Translations under genes and position numbers: made by a program
Assembly (NCBI GenBank): GCA_963850425.1
Contig: CAWKLF010000001.1
Location: forward strand, 434,001 to 498,000
Direction of reading: 5' to 3'
DNA: 64,000 nucleotides
From: Gp1-AA133 sp963850425
Lineage (GTDB): Bacteria > Acidobacteriota > Terriglobia > Terriglobales > Acidobacteriaceae
Notes under the pieces: model-generated
Seen by the model: the letters and a program-made list of their open reading frames with translations, nothing else
Told to the model about the DNA's origin: nothing
The model's database searches: none
In this document: piece after piece, positions 43,566 to 53,624 of the stretch
Position numbering within the stretch: position 1 is the first letter of the stretch
Layout of the letters: each line of letters starts with the position of its first letter

Positions 43566-46500
43566 CTAGAATTCGAATTTCACACCAAAGCGTGCATAGA
43601 ACGGACGCATGTAGCCCGGTGCGGTGTTGCCGTTCACGGCTGATGGACCAACGCCGGTCGGCTTGCCAAAGTCTGCGTTCAACACGCCGACTGTAAGCTG
43701 CTGCTGCTGATCCACGCGCAACTGGGTACGGTTATTGGTGATGTTGAAGAAATCAGCCGCCAGCCGCAGTCTGGTCCCTTCCGTGATCCGGATGGGATAG
43801 TCGATATGGTAGTCGACCGTGCCGAAATCCTTCGTCCGCCCCAGAGAACCACGAGCCGAAGTGCAGTTCGTGGTGTTATCTGCGCAGAATGGAATCTCGC
43901 CAGCGTTGGCATACACGGGGTGTGCGTACAGGTTATTGATGGGAATACCAGTCTGGAAGTGCACCGAGGAGCCCATGGTCAGGCCCTTGGCGTGGTTTCC
44001 GCTGAACGTGTAGCTCACGAAGCCGTTCACCAAGTGGCGAACGTCCGTGTTCAGCACGCCGGGGACGAACTGCTGACCCAGAAGGTTGAAGTCGCCCTGA
44101 GTGAAGTCGAACAGCGAGCTGATGTTCGGATCAGTCTGGCCATTGTCATTGCGGAACGAACCTTCGTAATTGCCGATCAACTTGGCAATTCGATAGTTCG
44201 CGCGCATTTGCCAGCCCTTCGACATAGCCTTGTTCATTTCGAACTCAACGGCTCGGTAGACGCGGCTAACGTTAACGAAACCGTCAGGGACTCCATCCGG
44301 AATGGGCAAGCCTGCTGTGGCCGGATTGGAAACACACATTGCGTTATGGCCGTTAGGAAGCGTCACGATGTTACTGTTGCTGTCCAACGGCTGGACATAA
44401 AAGGTATCAGGTGCGCAACCAGCCACCGCCGGTCCAACGTATCCGCCTGTATCTGGGTCGAAATCGGTTGGGCCAGCAGTGAAGAGGACTTGCCCGGGGT
44501 TGGTGAAGTAATCCGTGGTTTTGCTGGGATTACCGATGAAATAGTTTTGAGTGAGGCCAGCTTCCGCCGCTTCTGGCGACAGGGCAGCCAAGTCTTCGAT
44601 GATGCGCTTCATGCGGCGATCCACATAACGCGTACTGAAGACGACACCCGAGTTGGCGAATTCATGCTCGAATCCGACGATGAACTCATCGAGATACTCG
44701 CTTCGGGTACGCGGGGCAAACGCAACTGAAGCCTGCGCTGACGCGCCGGAGTTGAAGCTGCGAATGAACCCATTAGCCGGATTCACCGGGCTCTGTGAAC
44801 CTTCCAAAGTTGACAGGTCGATCGTGCCATCGGGCTGGACCAGTACGTGACCTGCCCCATCCGTAGGTGGTACCCAGTTCGTGTCGCCGAAATCGAACTC
44901 TGAGCTGAGCGAGCGGATTGCGATATCCAAAGGCAAGGATTCGGTATACCGCCCAAAATTAACAAAGGCCTTGCTCTTGCGATTTCCCCACGGATCGACG
45001 GTAAGGCCGAAACGTGGAGACCAGTTGTCGTTGAAGGTATACTTCGCGTTTACGCCCTTCACCTGCTGCTGCTCCCACCGCAGGCCGGCGTTTACGGTCA
45101 CATACTTGTTCAACGACCAGTTGTCTTGCACGAAGCCCGTATTGAAGTTCGAGGTCGTCTTGAAGTCCAACTGTCCGAACTCCCCACGGGTCTGGCGCAG
45201 ATTGACACCGACCCCACCGTCGGGGCAGGTACGTTGAGTTGAGCATCCCCCGCAGTGTTAAGCAAGGGCGCTGCACGATCCCGGGAACATACAACTCTGC
45301 TGCAAAGGCACCTGGTAAACCTGGAGCCCGGATTCGTCGATGCAAGAACTCAGACCACGCGGACGGAATTGAAAGGCCGCGTTTGTGCCATTTCGCATTC
45401 AAAGCCGCATTGAGAGGAGCTTGCGTGGGATCGGCCGGATCGAAGAAGCCGTCCACCAACGCGGGGTCGATAGCGATGTTCGGACCGCTGCGCAGCTTGG
45501 TTCCATCGTAGTGCGAACGGTCATAGCGATAGCCGATGGTGAAGTTGTGCTGGCCGAGGAAGTTACCCGTCTTCGAAGTATCGACGTTGATCCCGTAATT
45601 GTCGCCCGTTGTATTTTCGTAATAGCCCAAGCCCTGACGAGTAAACGTTCCTCGTAGCGGACTCGTAGCCGACTCGCAGTCCGGGTTGGGAGAGCCTGGC
45701 AGATCACAAGGAATTCTCTGCACCCGATCGACAATCTGGTAAGTGTTCGGAGTGAAAGGAGTGTCGTTGAGGTTATTGTGCCCCCAGGCGAACGATGCGT
45801 TTAACAGCCAGGTTGGACTGAAAGTGCCGTTGTATCGGGCAGCCACGTTCCGCGTACCGTACTGCAACTTGTCGTAGGTCGTCTTGGAAGCCGTCTGTGG
45901 CCCCAGGTTGCCATTCGCGCTAAAGTCGCTATAGGTCGGATCACCGAAGATTGATCCTTCCACTTGGTGGTTATTGCTCAGCTTCAGTGTGAGCTTGCCC
46001 GCGTAAGAATACACTCGCGCCGGCGTCTCATAGTTACCGAGGGCGGTCTGCGTTCCGTTAGGTACGCTTCCCGCTGTCCCGAAATCGGAGGGATTGCGGT
46101 ACTGCGCAAACTGGTTGTAATCCGTGTTCCACTGCGGGTTGAACGACCCGAAGAAGAAGATCCGGTTCTTGATGAGTGGACCACCGATTTCGCCATCCAG
46201 ATCATAGTTGCTCTGGTGGAGAATCTTTCCTTGCAGGTTAAAGCGCTCAGCGGCGCTACCCGTTCCGAAGTCGTCCGAGAAAAGCCGCTGCTTTTCCAGC
46301 TGTTGCGGCGCAAAATAACCGCCTACGGTACCGTGGAACTGGTTGGAACCACTTTTGGTCACGATCTGCACGATGCCGCCGGTGGACTTGCCATACTGCG
46401 CTTCAAAGCCGCCGGTCTTAACGTCCACTTCTTTAACGAAAGAAAGATTGATGCCGGTGGAGAGCGAACCGTAAACGCGCGAGAACACGCCGATGCCGCC

Positions 46501-47094
46501 GAAGCCGCCGTCGGTGATGCTCACGCCGTCCGCAACATAGTTATTTTCCAGGCCGGTTCCACCCGCGATGGATGGATTCGCCGTGCCCGTGCCGCCGCCC
46601 GAAGTAACTCCAGGCGCTGCGTAGAAGAGGCCGGTTACGCCACGCGCCACCGGAACCGACTGGTAGAAGGTGTCGGTCATATTGGATCCGACTGCCGTCG
46701 AGGTCGTGTCCACCTGGATGGAGGAAGCACTGACTTCAATCGTCGTCGCCGAGGTCCCCAGTTCCAGTTTCGCGCTGACGCTAGAGGTGCGCCCTGTAAC
46801 GACTTCGGCTGACTTGATCTCGGCCGTCTTGAATCCTTCTTTGCTGATCTTTACGCTGTAGTAGCCGGGAGTCAGCACTTGGAATAGAAAGCGCCCTTCC
46901 GAGTCTGTGACCGCGGTTTTTTCTCCCGTGGGACCCACTATGGTCACGTTCGCGCCGCCAACTACGGCGCCGCTTGGGTCGCTGACCGTGCCACCTAAAT
47001 TGCCCTTCACTGTGGATTCTTGCGCAAAACCTATCGCCGTAAGGCTAAAGGTCAATGCGAAGAGGGCAAAAACAGCTACAAGCCTTTTCGCCAT
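43566..47094 (-). pseudogene. Oar-like TonB-dependent receptor, one +1 frameshift
   Basis: Start at ATG 47094, preceded by GGAGGAG; an in-frame TTG at 47103 is the other option. Signal peptide (SLTAIGFAQ), Ig domain (KGNLGGTVSDPSGAVVGGANVTI; FQVLTPGYYSVKISKEGF), plug and barrel; corrected length about 1175 residues, ending KFEF. The frame breaks in a run of five C at 45247-45251: the upstream part runs to PCLTLRG and the downstream part resumes as CSTQRTCPDGGVGVNLRQTRGEFG. Removal of one base joins them cleanly. The barrel is otherwise intact. Confidence 0.85.
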
Positions 47095-47430
47095 AAGCTT
47101 CAACTCCTCCTTAAAGTTCAGTGCTGATCTTGGTTCTCTGCTGGGGCCAAAATTGCTGCGTGCGTGGATTGAGCTCTATACACCCTTTGAACAGACTGAC
47201 TCACAGCACAGTGCACACCCGGTACCAAAACACGACAAAGTCTTGTGCGTCAGTCTAGTGCTGTGTTTTGAGGTGGTTAGGAAAAGCAAAGGCAGCGAAA
47301 AGGGCTATTTTCGATACAAGGTTATTCGGATAACCGTAAGTTTTGAAAGGTACATATATGAGTTTTCATATGGATGCGAGGGCCGACTGGGGCTTACTAA
47401 CGCGTGCCTGGCAATTTATGAGGCCGCGCT
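47095..47430. other. Intergenic region upstream of the fourth receptor
   Basis: No gene is supported. GGAGGAG lies at the receptor start. The rest shows no clear promoter or repeat; a plus-strand frame at 47343 is a shadow overlapping the next gene. Confidence 0.4.
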
Positions 47431-49551
47431 TTACTGCTCCTCAGCTTTGCTGCCCGTCTCGTTCAGCAGGGCGCGCCCTTTATTTTGGAAGGCCTCGGCT
47501 CGGTCAGGCTTGCCCGAGTGCTGATAGTACGTCGCCAGCGCGAGGTACAGGGGACCGGTGGGAGTTTTTACCTTGAGCGCCGTTTCCAGGAGTTCGGCCG
47601 CCTGGCTCGACCTGCCCGTGCGATCCAGGCTGTCAGCCACAGCGAGGATCGTCCCATCTTCTGTTTTGGCAGTCACTTCCCGTTGGGCGAACAGCTCGAC
47701 AACCTTGGCGAAATCTTTCTGCTGAAAGTAGTAGTCCGCCAAACGCGCTCGGGCGCGCTCGTGATTCGGATCATGTCGTAACGCTTGCTGGAAGGCGCCC
47801 AGTGCTGCCTGCTGATCTTTGTTTGCCAGAAAAACCACGCCTCGATCAAAGTCGGCTTGCCCAGACGTGACGTATTCCTGCAAACCTTCATCGTCGATTT
47901 GCCAAACGTCGGACGGCGAGGATTCCGCACCGATCAGAAACGATGTTGTGCTGAAAAGCTTCTGCTGCGTCGCCGGATCGGTGACGGAGACTGTCAAGCG
48001 ATAGTTCCCGGCGCCCAATTCCGTCGTATCGATCTTCTTGCCGTTCACCATCGACCCATACGCGTCAAACTGGTTGGTGGCCAATTCCTCGTGCAGTGTT
48101 TTTGCGGATCCTGAATAGCTGGGCCGGCCGTAGGCGTAGTCGACCATCAGTTTCGAATCAGCACTGCTGCTTACACCGGTTTGCCTGCGCCAAATCTGGT
48201 AGAAAAATTTCAGATCCTGTCCCTGTACGAGGGAAAGTTCCTTCGCGACGTAAGGACGAAAGCGAATGCCGCCACCCGTAAATGGAAGAAACTCGGCTTT
48301 CGCAGGGTCGACCGCATCCGCCTGCGAAAACGCCAAGGGATCCGTGACCACAAATTCCTGCTTTCTCACATCCGGAATCGTGATCTCCCGTTCTGCCGGA
48401 AAGCTGGTCTTGGTCAGCAAGTTCGTAAACAGGAACTTCATGGTGTACTTGCCGGGGGCCAGCGGGACCCAGCCTTCGTACATGACGGGCTTTCCCTTCA
48501 GGCTATCGAGATCCGCCTTGCTCATGTACCTGGAAAGCTTCTGCTCGCGATTAAAAAGCTCTTTCCCATCGCTACCCAGTATGCGAACCATCGTAGCCAG
48601 CGAGTAATAGAAACGCTGATCAGCCTGCGCCACCGCGAAGTCTTCGGGCTGCGGCAGTCGAATCGCATAGTGCAGGCGGATATCTCCGTGCGAGTCGCGT
48701 AAGGGCGCGCATACAACGTTGAGCAAGTCCCCGGGAAGTATGACCCGATGCGTGACGTCCTCGCTCAAGGCCTGTCGCAGTTTGAGCGCTTCCACCGTGA
48801 AGGGATGATTGGCCAGATCGCGAATCGTTCCCAGCATCAGGTCGGAAAGCAAAGTTGAATCGGCGTTCGCGGTGTCCACAGGTTCGCTCGGCAGCAAACT
48901 AAGTGTGGTGCGGGCGACTTCGCGACCCAATATGTGGTCGATCTGCAGGAACGACTGTTTTCGTCCCTGTTCCGCCTGTATACCGGTCACAAGCTTATTC
49001 GGGCCGTCCATGTAGGGGCTATAAAGCCGGAAGTCTCCGAAATCTTTCTCCCAGAACACAACGTAGAAAAATGGCGGCAAAGCCGGGTGGTTGCTGGAAT
49101 AGAACCAGATCTCCATTCCCCGCACACCGCTCTGCGCCACATATCGCGCCTTCTGCTGCGGAGCACCCAGCGTGATGTAGATGCGGCCCATGTCCGTGTT
49201 CCAGCCGTCGCCGAATTTGCCGAAGTGGTCGCTGGCATATTGCAGCCGCTCGTAGTGTTCCTCACGATAGGAATTCGTCGGCGCTCCAGGATTCGGATTT
49301 CTTATCTCCCAAAAGTGCTCTATGAATTTGTCCCGGGCCTCATCCGTGTTGAGCCCTTTGAATGCCGCTTTCTCCTCATTCGTGATGATGTACCCCACGT
49401 CCTTCTTCAGCCACTCGCTATATTTCTTCGGGAGTTTCGTGGAGTCGCTTCCGAAAGCGCCCGGAAGCAGTGCCAGAATCGTCACAGCGACAGCGAATTT
49501 GCGCAGGAACCAACAGCGCGACGACGCAGGAGAACTATCGGATACAGACAT
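47431..49551 (-). CDS. GWxTD domain / TPR protein
   Basis: 706 residues with a signal sequence (about 16-35). The N-terminal part has DEARDKFIEHFWEIRNPNPGAPTNSYREEHYERL followed by FGDGWNTDMGRIYITLGAP, the diagnostic GWxTD motif, found mostly in Acidobacteriota and Bacteroidota and of unknown function. A beta-rich middle follows, and the C-terminal 200 residues contain TPR units (ANKDQQAALGAFQQALRHDPNHERARARLADYYFQQKDFAKVVEL). It is probably periplasmic or outer-membrane associated. It lies upstream of the fourth receptor gene, in the same direction, with a 336-base gap. Confidence 0.87.
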   Translation of the reverse strand: MSVSDSSPASSRCWFLRKFAVAVTILALLPGAFGSDSTKLPKKYSEWLKKDVGYIITNEEKAAFKGLNTDEARDKFIEHFWEIRNPNPGAPTNSYREEHYERLQYASDHFGKFGDGWNTDMGRIYITLGAPQQKARYVAQSGVRGMEIWFYSSNHPALPPFFYVVFWEKDFGDFRLYSPYMDGPNKLVTGIQAEQGRKQSFLQIDHILGREVARTTLSLLPSEPVDTANADSTLLSDLMLGTIRDLANHPFTVEALKLRQALSEDVTHRVILPGDLLNVVCAPLRDSHGDIRLHYAIRLPQPEDFAVAQADQRFYYSLATMVRILGSDGKELFNREQKLSRYMSKADLDSLKGKPVMYEGWVPLAPGKYTMKFLFTNLLTKTSFPAEREITIPDVRKQEFVVTDPLAFSQADAVDPAKAEFLPFTGGGIRFRPYVAKELSLVQGQDLKFFYQIWRRQTGVSSSADSKLMVDYAYGRPSYSGSAKTLHEELATNQFDAYGSMVNGKKIDTTELGAGNYRLTVSVTDPATQQKLFSTTSFLIGAESSPSDVWQIDDEGLQEYVTSGQADFDRGVVFLANKDQQAALGAFQQALRHDPNHERARARLADYYFQQKDFAKVVELFAQREVTAKTEDGTILAVADSLDRTGRSSQAAELLETALKVKTPTGPLYLALATYYQHSGKPDRAEAFQNKGRALLNETGSKAEEQ

Positions 49552-49720
49552 AGGCTTTAGGGTATGTTATTTAGCGTATTGTTAATCAACACAGGCGTCA
49601 AGGCGGCGCCTAGCTCGGTAAAGCTGTGAACGCGCCTATCTCGGCCATTTGCCCTTTCGTTGTTTTCAGCGATCAGCCGAGTCCCGTGCCACGCATGGTC
49701 TGACGTTTAAGCTAGTCCAA

Positions 49721-50101
49721 ATGCCAAGCACGCAGGACAACCAGCCCATCCCGCGAGACCCGTTCTTCGAGGGCCTAACCCTTTTCAATGCCACCCATTT
49801 CTTTGAAGCCCACGAAGTCCTGGAAGATGTCTGGCGGGCCGCGCCTGAGCCTGAACGCAAGTTTTTTCAGGGCCTCATCCAGATCGCAGTCGCCCTTCAT
49901 CATTATTCTACGGGCAACCAGATCGGCTGCAGATCGCTGCTGGAACGGGCGCGCCGGAACCTGGCACCCTACCCCGCCGGGCATCGCGGGGTTGATCTGG
50001 ATTCTCTCCGCCAACAGGTCGATGGCTGGCGAAGCGCTCTCGACCAGGGCTATCTCGTACCCGCGCTTCCTCTTATCAGCTTCCGCCTCCCTCCCGAGTA
50101 G
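49721..50101 (+). CDS. DUF309 domain protein
   Basis: 126 residues from ATG 49721 (MPSTQDNQPIP); the longer frame upstream is not conserved-looking. The motif EGLTLFNATHFFEAHEVLEDVWRAAPEPERKFFQGLIQIAVALHHY is the DUF309 signature with its conserved His/Glu. Function unknown. It diverges from the GWxTD gene and lies 179 bases before the aminotransferase gene. Confidence 0.85.
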   Translation: MPSTQDNQPIPRDPFFEGLTLFNATHFFEAHEVLEDVWRAAPEPERKFFQGLIQIAVALHHYSTGNQIGCRSLLERARRNLAPYPAGHRGVDLDSLRQQVDGWRSALDQGYLVPALPLISFRLPPE

Positions 50102-50280
50102 CGTCCGCAATCCACTGCCAAGGTTCGGGCCCCTGGCAGCCGCATCGACACCGCCCCCTTCAATCAACCTTCCCCGTCGATTTCACAATCGCGATTGGAC
50201 GTAGCGATCAACCTCGTCTATCCAGCCCCACTCCCATGAACCCAGCCTGATAAAATCTCTTATCCGTGAAATCGCCAACT

Positions 50281-51447
50281 ATGTCGGAAAAGCCGACGAC
50301 CTCCTCCCCAGGCATACCCATGCTCGACCTCGGCCGCCAGTACGCCTCGATACGCGACGAAATACTCGCCGCCATAGAGCGCGTGTGCTCTTCCCAGCAT
50401 TTCATCCTGGGCGAAGAAGTGGAGTCCCTCGAGCGCGAAGTGGCTGGCTTTGTCGGAGCCTTGCACGCCGTCGGCTGCGCGTCCGGAACGGACGCCCTGT
50501 GGCTCGTGCTGGCTGCCAGCGGCGTAAAACCAGGCGACGCCGTCATCACGACGCCCTTCACCTTTTTCGCCTCCGCCAGCGCTGTTGTCCGCGCCGGGGC
50601 GCGCCCCATCTTCGTCGACATCGACCCGCACACTCTCAATCTTGATCCCGCCAAGGTCGAGCCGTATTTGCGTGAGCGAAAGCCGTCGAATCTGCGCGCG
50701 ATCCTGCCTGTGCATCTCTACGGACAATGTGCCGATATGGACGCCTTCACTGGCATCGCTAACGAATTTCAGCTCGCGATCATTGAAGATGCCGCCCAAG
50801 CCATCGGCGCCAGCTGGCGCAACGCGCGCGCCGGATCGCTGGGTAAGGCGGCTGCTTTCAGTTTTTATCCCAGCAAGAATCTAAGCGCCTGTGGCGATGC
50901 TGGCCTGACGACCACCAACGATCCTGACCTCGCCGAGCGCATGCGCCGCCTTCGCAATCACGGAAGCCCGCGCCGCTATTTGCACGACGAGATGGGCTGG
51001 AACTGCCGACTCGATGCAATCCAGGCTGCGGTGCTTCGCGTGAAGTTGCCGCACATTGAAACCTGGAACCGCCAGCGTGCCGAGCACGCCGCCACCTACG
51101 ATCGGTTGCTCACGCAGTCAGGCTTGTTGTCCGCCACTGCGGATGCCCCCCTGCGAATGCTGGTCACCCTGCCCGACGCTCGTCACGTTTACCACCAGTA
51201 TGTAATTCGCGCGCAGCGGCGCGACCAACTCCGCCAGTTTCTTGCAGAAAGAAAAATCGGCACTGAAATCTACTATCCCATCCCGCTGCATCTGCAACCG
51301 GTATTCAGCTATCTCGGATACCGCGAAGGTGATCTGCCCGAAGCCGAACGGGCTGCCCGCGAAGTTCTCGCGCTTCCCATGTTCCCGGAATTGCGGCCGG
51401 AAGAGCAGCAGTGGGTGGTGGAGAGCATTGCCGACTTCTACAGTTAG
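50281..51447 (+). CDS. DegT/DnrJ/EryC1/StrS-family PLP aminotransferase
   Basis: 388 residues from ATG 50281; a GTG at 50266 would add five. Fold-type I PLP enzyme: GTDALWLVLAASGVKPGDAVITTPFTFFASASAVV, DIDPHTLNLDP, VHLYGQCADMDAFTGIA, IEDAAQAIGASW and the PLP lysine in FSFYPSKNLSACGDAG (Lys199). Members transaminate keto-sugars on nucleotide carriers (for example making amino-sugar units for O-antigen, capsule or antibiotics). No sugar-nucleotide partner genes are adjacent, so the substrate is not known. It could be involved in surface polysaccharide building. Confidence 0.9.
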   Translation: MSEKPTTSSPGIPMLDLGRQYASIRDEILAAIERVCSSQHFILGEEVESLEREVAGFVGALHAVGCASGTDALWLVLAASGVKPGDAVITTPFTFFASASAVVRAGARPIFVDIDPHTLNLDPAKVEPYLRERKPSNLRAILPVHLYGQCADMDAFTGIANEFQLAIIEDAAQAIGASWRNARAGSLGKAAAFSFYPSKNLSACGDAGLTTTNDPDLAERMRRLRNHGSPRRYLHDEMGWNCRLDAIQAAVLRVKLPHIETWNRQRAEHAATYDRLLTQSGLLSATADAPLRMLVTLPDARHVYHQYVIRAQRRDQLRQFLAERKIGTEIYYPIPLHLQPVFSYLGYREGDLPEAERAAREVLALPMFPELRPEEQQWVVESIADFYS

Positions 51448-51734
51448 CGCATCTCGCCCTTTTCTGGCGTGCCTCGTGCAAATATTTCCCGGTTGCGCGG
51501 GTCACCATAGGCTTGCCGCCCTAGGGCAATGCCTGTAGCTCGCCCCTTCGTATTTCCTTAGAACCTTTCGGCTATCTACCCGAGCAAAATTCACTGGCCA
51601 GCGTAAAACATTCAGTTCAAACAGTCGCAATTTGCGAACGAGGCATGTGCGGAATACTTGGGAGCCCGCGCGATCTCTTGGCCACGTGCTTGCTACAAAG
51701 CCACGTAGCCGCACCTAATTCCTCGGAGGATATG

Positions 51735-52262
51735 ATGAATAAGCCAACGAAATCTTTTTGGATGCTGGGCACACTCGCGCTGTCGCTGAGCGCCGCCCCG
51801 CTATTCGCGCAGCAACCCGATGCCAATTCGCCGTCGTCGAGCACGCCATCGACCCAATCGCAGTCCGGACAGAACCAGCCCGGAACGCCGCCATCCAGTC
51901 AGCAGCCCGGCGCGACCGACCCCAGCCAGACTTCGCCCAGCCAGCAGCCCGGCGCGACCGACCCGAGCCAGACTTCACCCAGCCAGACTTCGCCTAGCCA
52001 GCAGCCCGGTGCCAGCCAGCAGCCCGGCGCCAGCCAGTCGCCATCCGGCCAGCCCGGTGCCGACGCGCAGGCGCAGTCTGCCGGTGACGGCCAGAGCTTC
52101 AGCGGAACCGTTTCCAAGTCTGGCGACAAGTACGTTCTGCAGGATGCCAGCGGCAAGACCTATGACGTCGACCGCCAGGAAGAGCTGAAGAAGTACGAAG
52201 GCAAACAGGTTCGAATCAAGGGCACGCTTGACCCCGACGGCAAGACCATTCACGTAAAATAA
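51735..52262 (+). CDS. DUF5818 protein with Gln/Pro/Ser repeat region
   Basis: 175 residues. The second ATG (51735) is preferred over 51732 because GGAGG lies five rather than two bases upstream. A signal peptide (about 1-24, ending LFAQ) leads into a low-complexity zone built of repeated PSQQPGATDPSQTS and QPGASQ units (coding repeats at about 51890-52035), then the compact DUF5818 domain (SFSGTVSKSGDKYVLQDASGKTYDVDRQEELKKYEGKQVRIKGTLDPDGKTIHV), a beta-barrel-like fold. Presumably periplasmic. It ends with its own terminator. Function unknown. Confidence 0.8.
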   Translation: MNKPTKSFWMLGTLALSLSAAPLFAQQPDANSPSSSTPSTQSQSGQNQPGTPPSSQQPGATDPSQTSPSQQPGATDPSQTSPSQTSPSQQPGASQQPGASQSPSGQPGADAQAQSAGDGQSFSGTVSKSGDKYVLQDASGKTYDVDRQEELKKYEGKQVRIKGTLDPDGKTIHVK

Positions 52263-52284
52263 GTTCATAACGCGCACCGATGAA

Positions 52285-52317
52285 ACGGGGCCGCAACCAC
52301 GGCCCCGTTCCCTTTTC
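52285..52317 (+). terminator. Rho-independent terminator
   Basis: A 9-bp stem ACGGGGCCG/CGGCCCCGT with a six-base loop, followed by TCCCTTTTCG. It separates the DUF5818 gene from galK. Confidence 0.8.
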
Positions 52318-52410
52318 GCCTTTATAACCCCTGCCGTCTTCACCGTTTCCTTCATCCTGGTCCCGCGCCTCATTTACAATCCCCCAATCGCGGACCGAAA
52401 CAACTTGCCC

Positions 52411-53589
52411 ATGACTCGTCCACCAAACCTTCACAACCAGCAGCCTGCTGCCCCAAGAGGTTTATTTGCTCAGGCCTTCGGTGGCGCGTGCCGCCTGTTT
52501 CGAGCCCCTGGCCGCGTCAACATCATCGGTGAGCACACCGACTACAACCTTGGCTTCGTGATGCCGGCCGCCATCGGGCTTTATTGTTCGGTGGCAATTG
52601 CTGCCCGCGCGGACCGCGAATTACACATCTTCTCCTCGCAGTTTGACCAAAAAGCGGTCATTGATCTTGACTCACCTTCTCTCACCCCGCGCGGCGATTG
52701 GAGCGACTACGTTGTCGGTACAGCCTTGGCGCTGGAGAAATCCGGCCACAAACTCCGTGGCGCAAATCTAGTCGTCGGCGGCGACGTTCCGTTGGGATCC
52801 GGGCTCAGTTCGTCAGCAGCGATCGAAGTCTCCAGCGGCTTCGCCTTCTTGAGCATCGGCGGCCACGCCATCGACCGCACGCAACTCGCCCTCGCTTGCC
52901 AGCGCGCGGAGAATGAATTCGTCGGCGCCCGTTGCGGCATCATGGATCAATTTATCTCCGCTCACGGCCGCGACCACCATGCCCTCATGCTGGATTGCCG
53001 CAGCCTGGAAGCCACCGCGTTGCCTCTTCCCGCCAAAGTGCAACTGCTCGTGTGCAATACCGGCGTGAAGCATTCCCATGCGGCCGGTGAATACAACGCG
53101 CGCCGCCAACAGTGCGAGGAGGGTGTGCGCCTGCTGTCCTTAGAGGTGCCGGGAATCCACTCTTTGCGCGACGTCAGCTCAGCCCAGCTCGAACGTAACA
53201 AGGGCGCGCTCCCCGAACTCATCTACTGGCGCTGCCGTCACGTGGTGACCGAGAACGAACGGGTGCAACGAATGGCTAGGGCGCTCGAAACAGCAGATCT
53301 GCCAGCCATCGGAAATCTCATGGCCGATTCCCATCGCAGCCTGCGCGACGACTACCAGGTCAGTTGCACGGAACTGGACATCATGGTCGAAATTGCTTCC
53401 GGCTTGCCCGGAGTTATTGGCGCGCGCATGACCGGAGGCGGATTCGGCGGCTGCACTGTGAATCTGGTCGATGCCCAAGCCGCAGCATCCGTGCGCCACT
53501 CCGTAGCGGAGCAGTATGAGGCGCGCACGGGCATCAGCCCCGAGACCTATGTTCTGCAAGCGACCGGCGGCGTCACCGAAGTGGCATAG
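52411..53589 (+). CDS. galK: Galactokinase
   Basis: 392 residues from ATG 52411; an in-frame TTG at 52405 is a less likely start. GHMP kinase: signature GRVNIIGEHTDYN (34-46), ATP-binding PLGSGLSSSAA, and the C-terminal GARMTGGGFGGCTVNL. It phosphorylates galactose to galactose-1-phosphate. It is 36 bases upstream of galT and begins a galK-galT-beta-galactosidase run, the core of the Leloir pathway without galE here. Confidence 0.96.
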   Translation: MTRPPNLHNQQPAAPRGLFAQAFGGACRLFRAPGRVNIIGEHTDYNLGFVMPAAIGLYCSVAIAARADRELHIFSSQFDQKAVIDLDSPSLTPRGDWSDYVVGTALALEKSGHKLRGANLVVGGDVPLGSGLSSSAAIEVSSGFAFLSIGGHAIDRTQLALACQRAENEFVGARCGIMDQFISAHGRDHHALMLDCRSLEATALPLPAKVQLLVCNTGVKHSHAAGEYNARRQQCEEGVRLLSLEVPGIHSLRDVSSAQLERNKGALPELIYWRCRHVVTENERVQRMARALETADLPAIGNLMADSHRSLRDDYQVSCTELDIMVEIASGLPGVIGARMTGGGFGGCTVNLVDAQAAASVRHSVAEQYEARTGISPETYVLQATGGVTEVA

Positions 53590-53624
53590 GTCACCGCCGC
53601 TGGGAAGAAATTGCGATTACACTT

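Noticed and set aside
51890..52035. CRISPR-like regular repeats
   Set aside because: They are in-frame codon repeats of the DUF5818 gene with no spacers.
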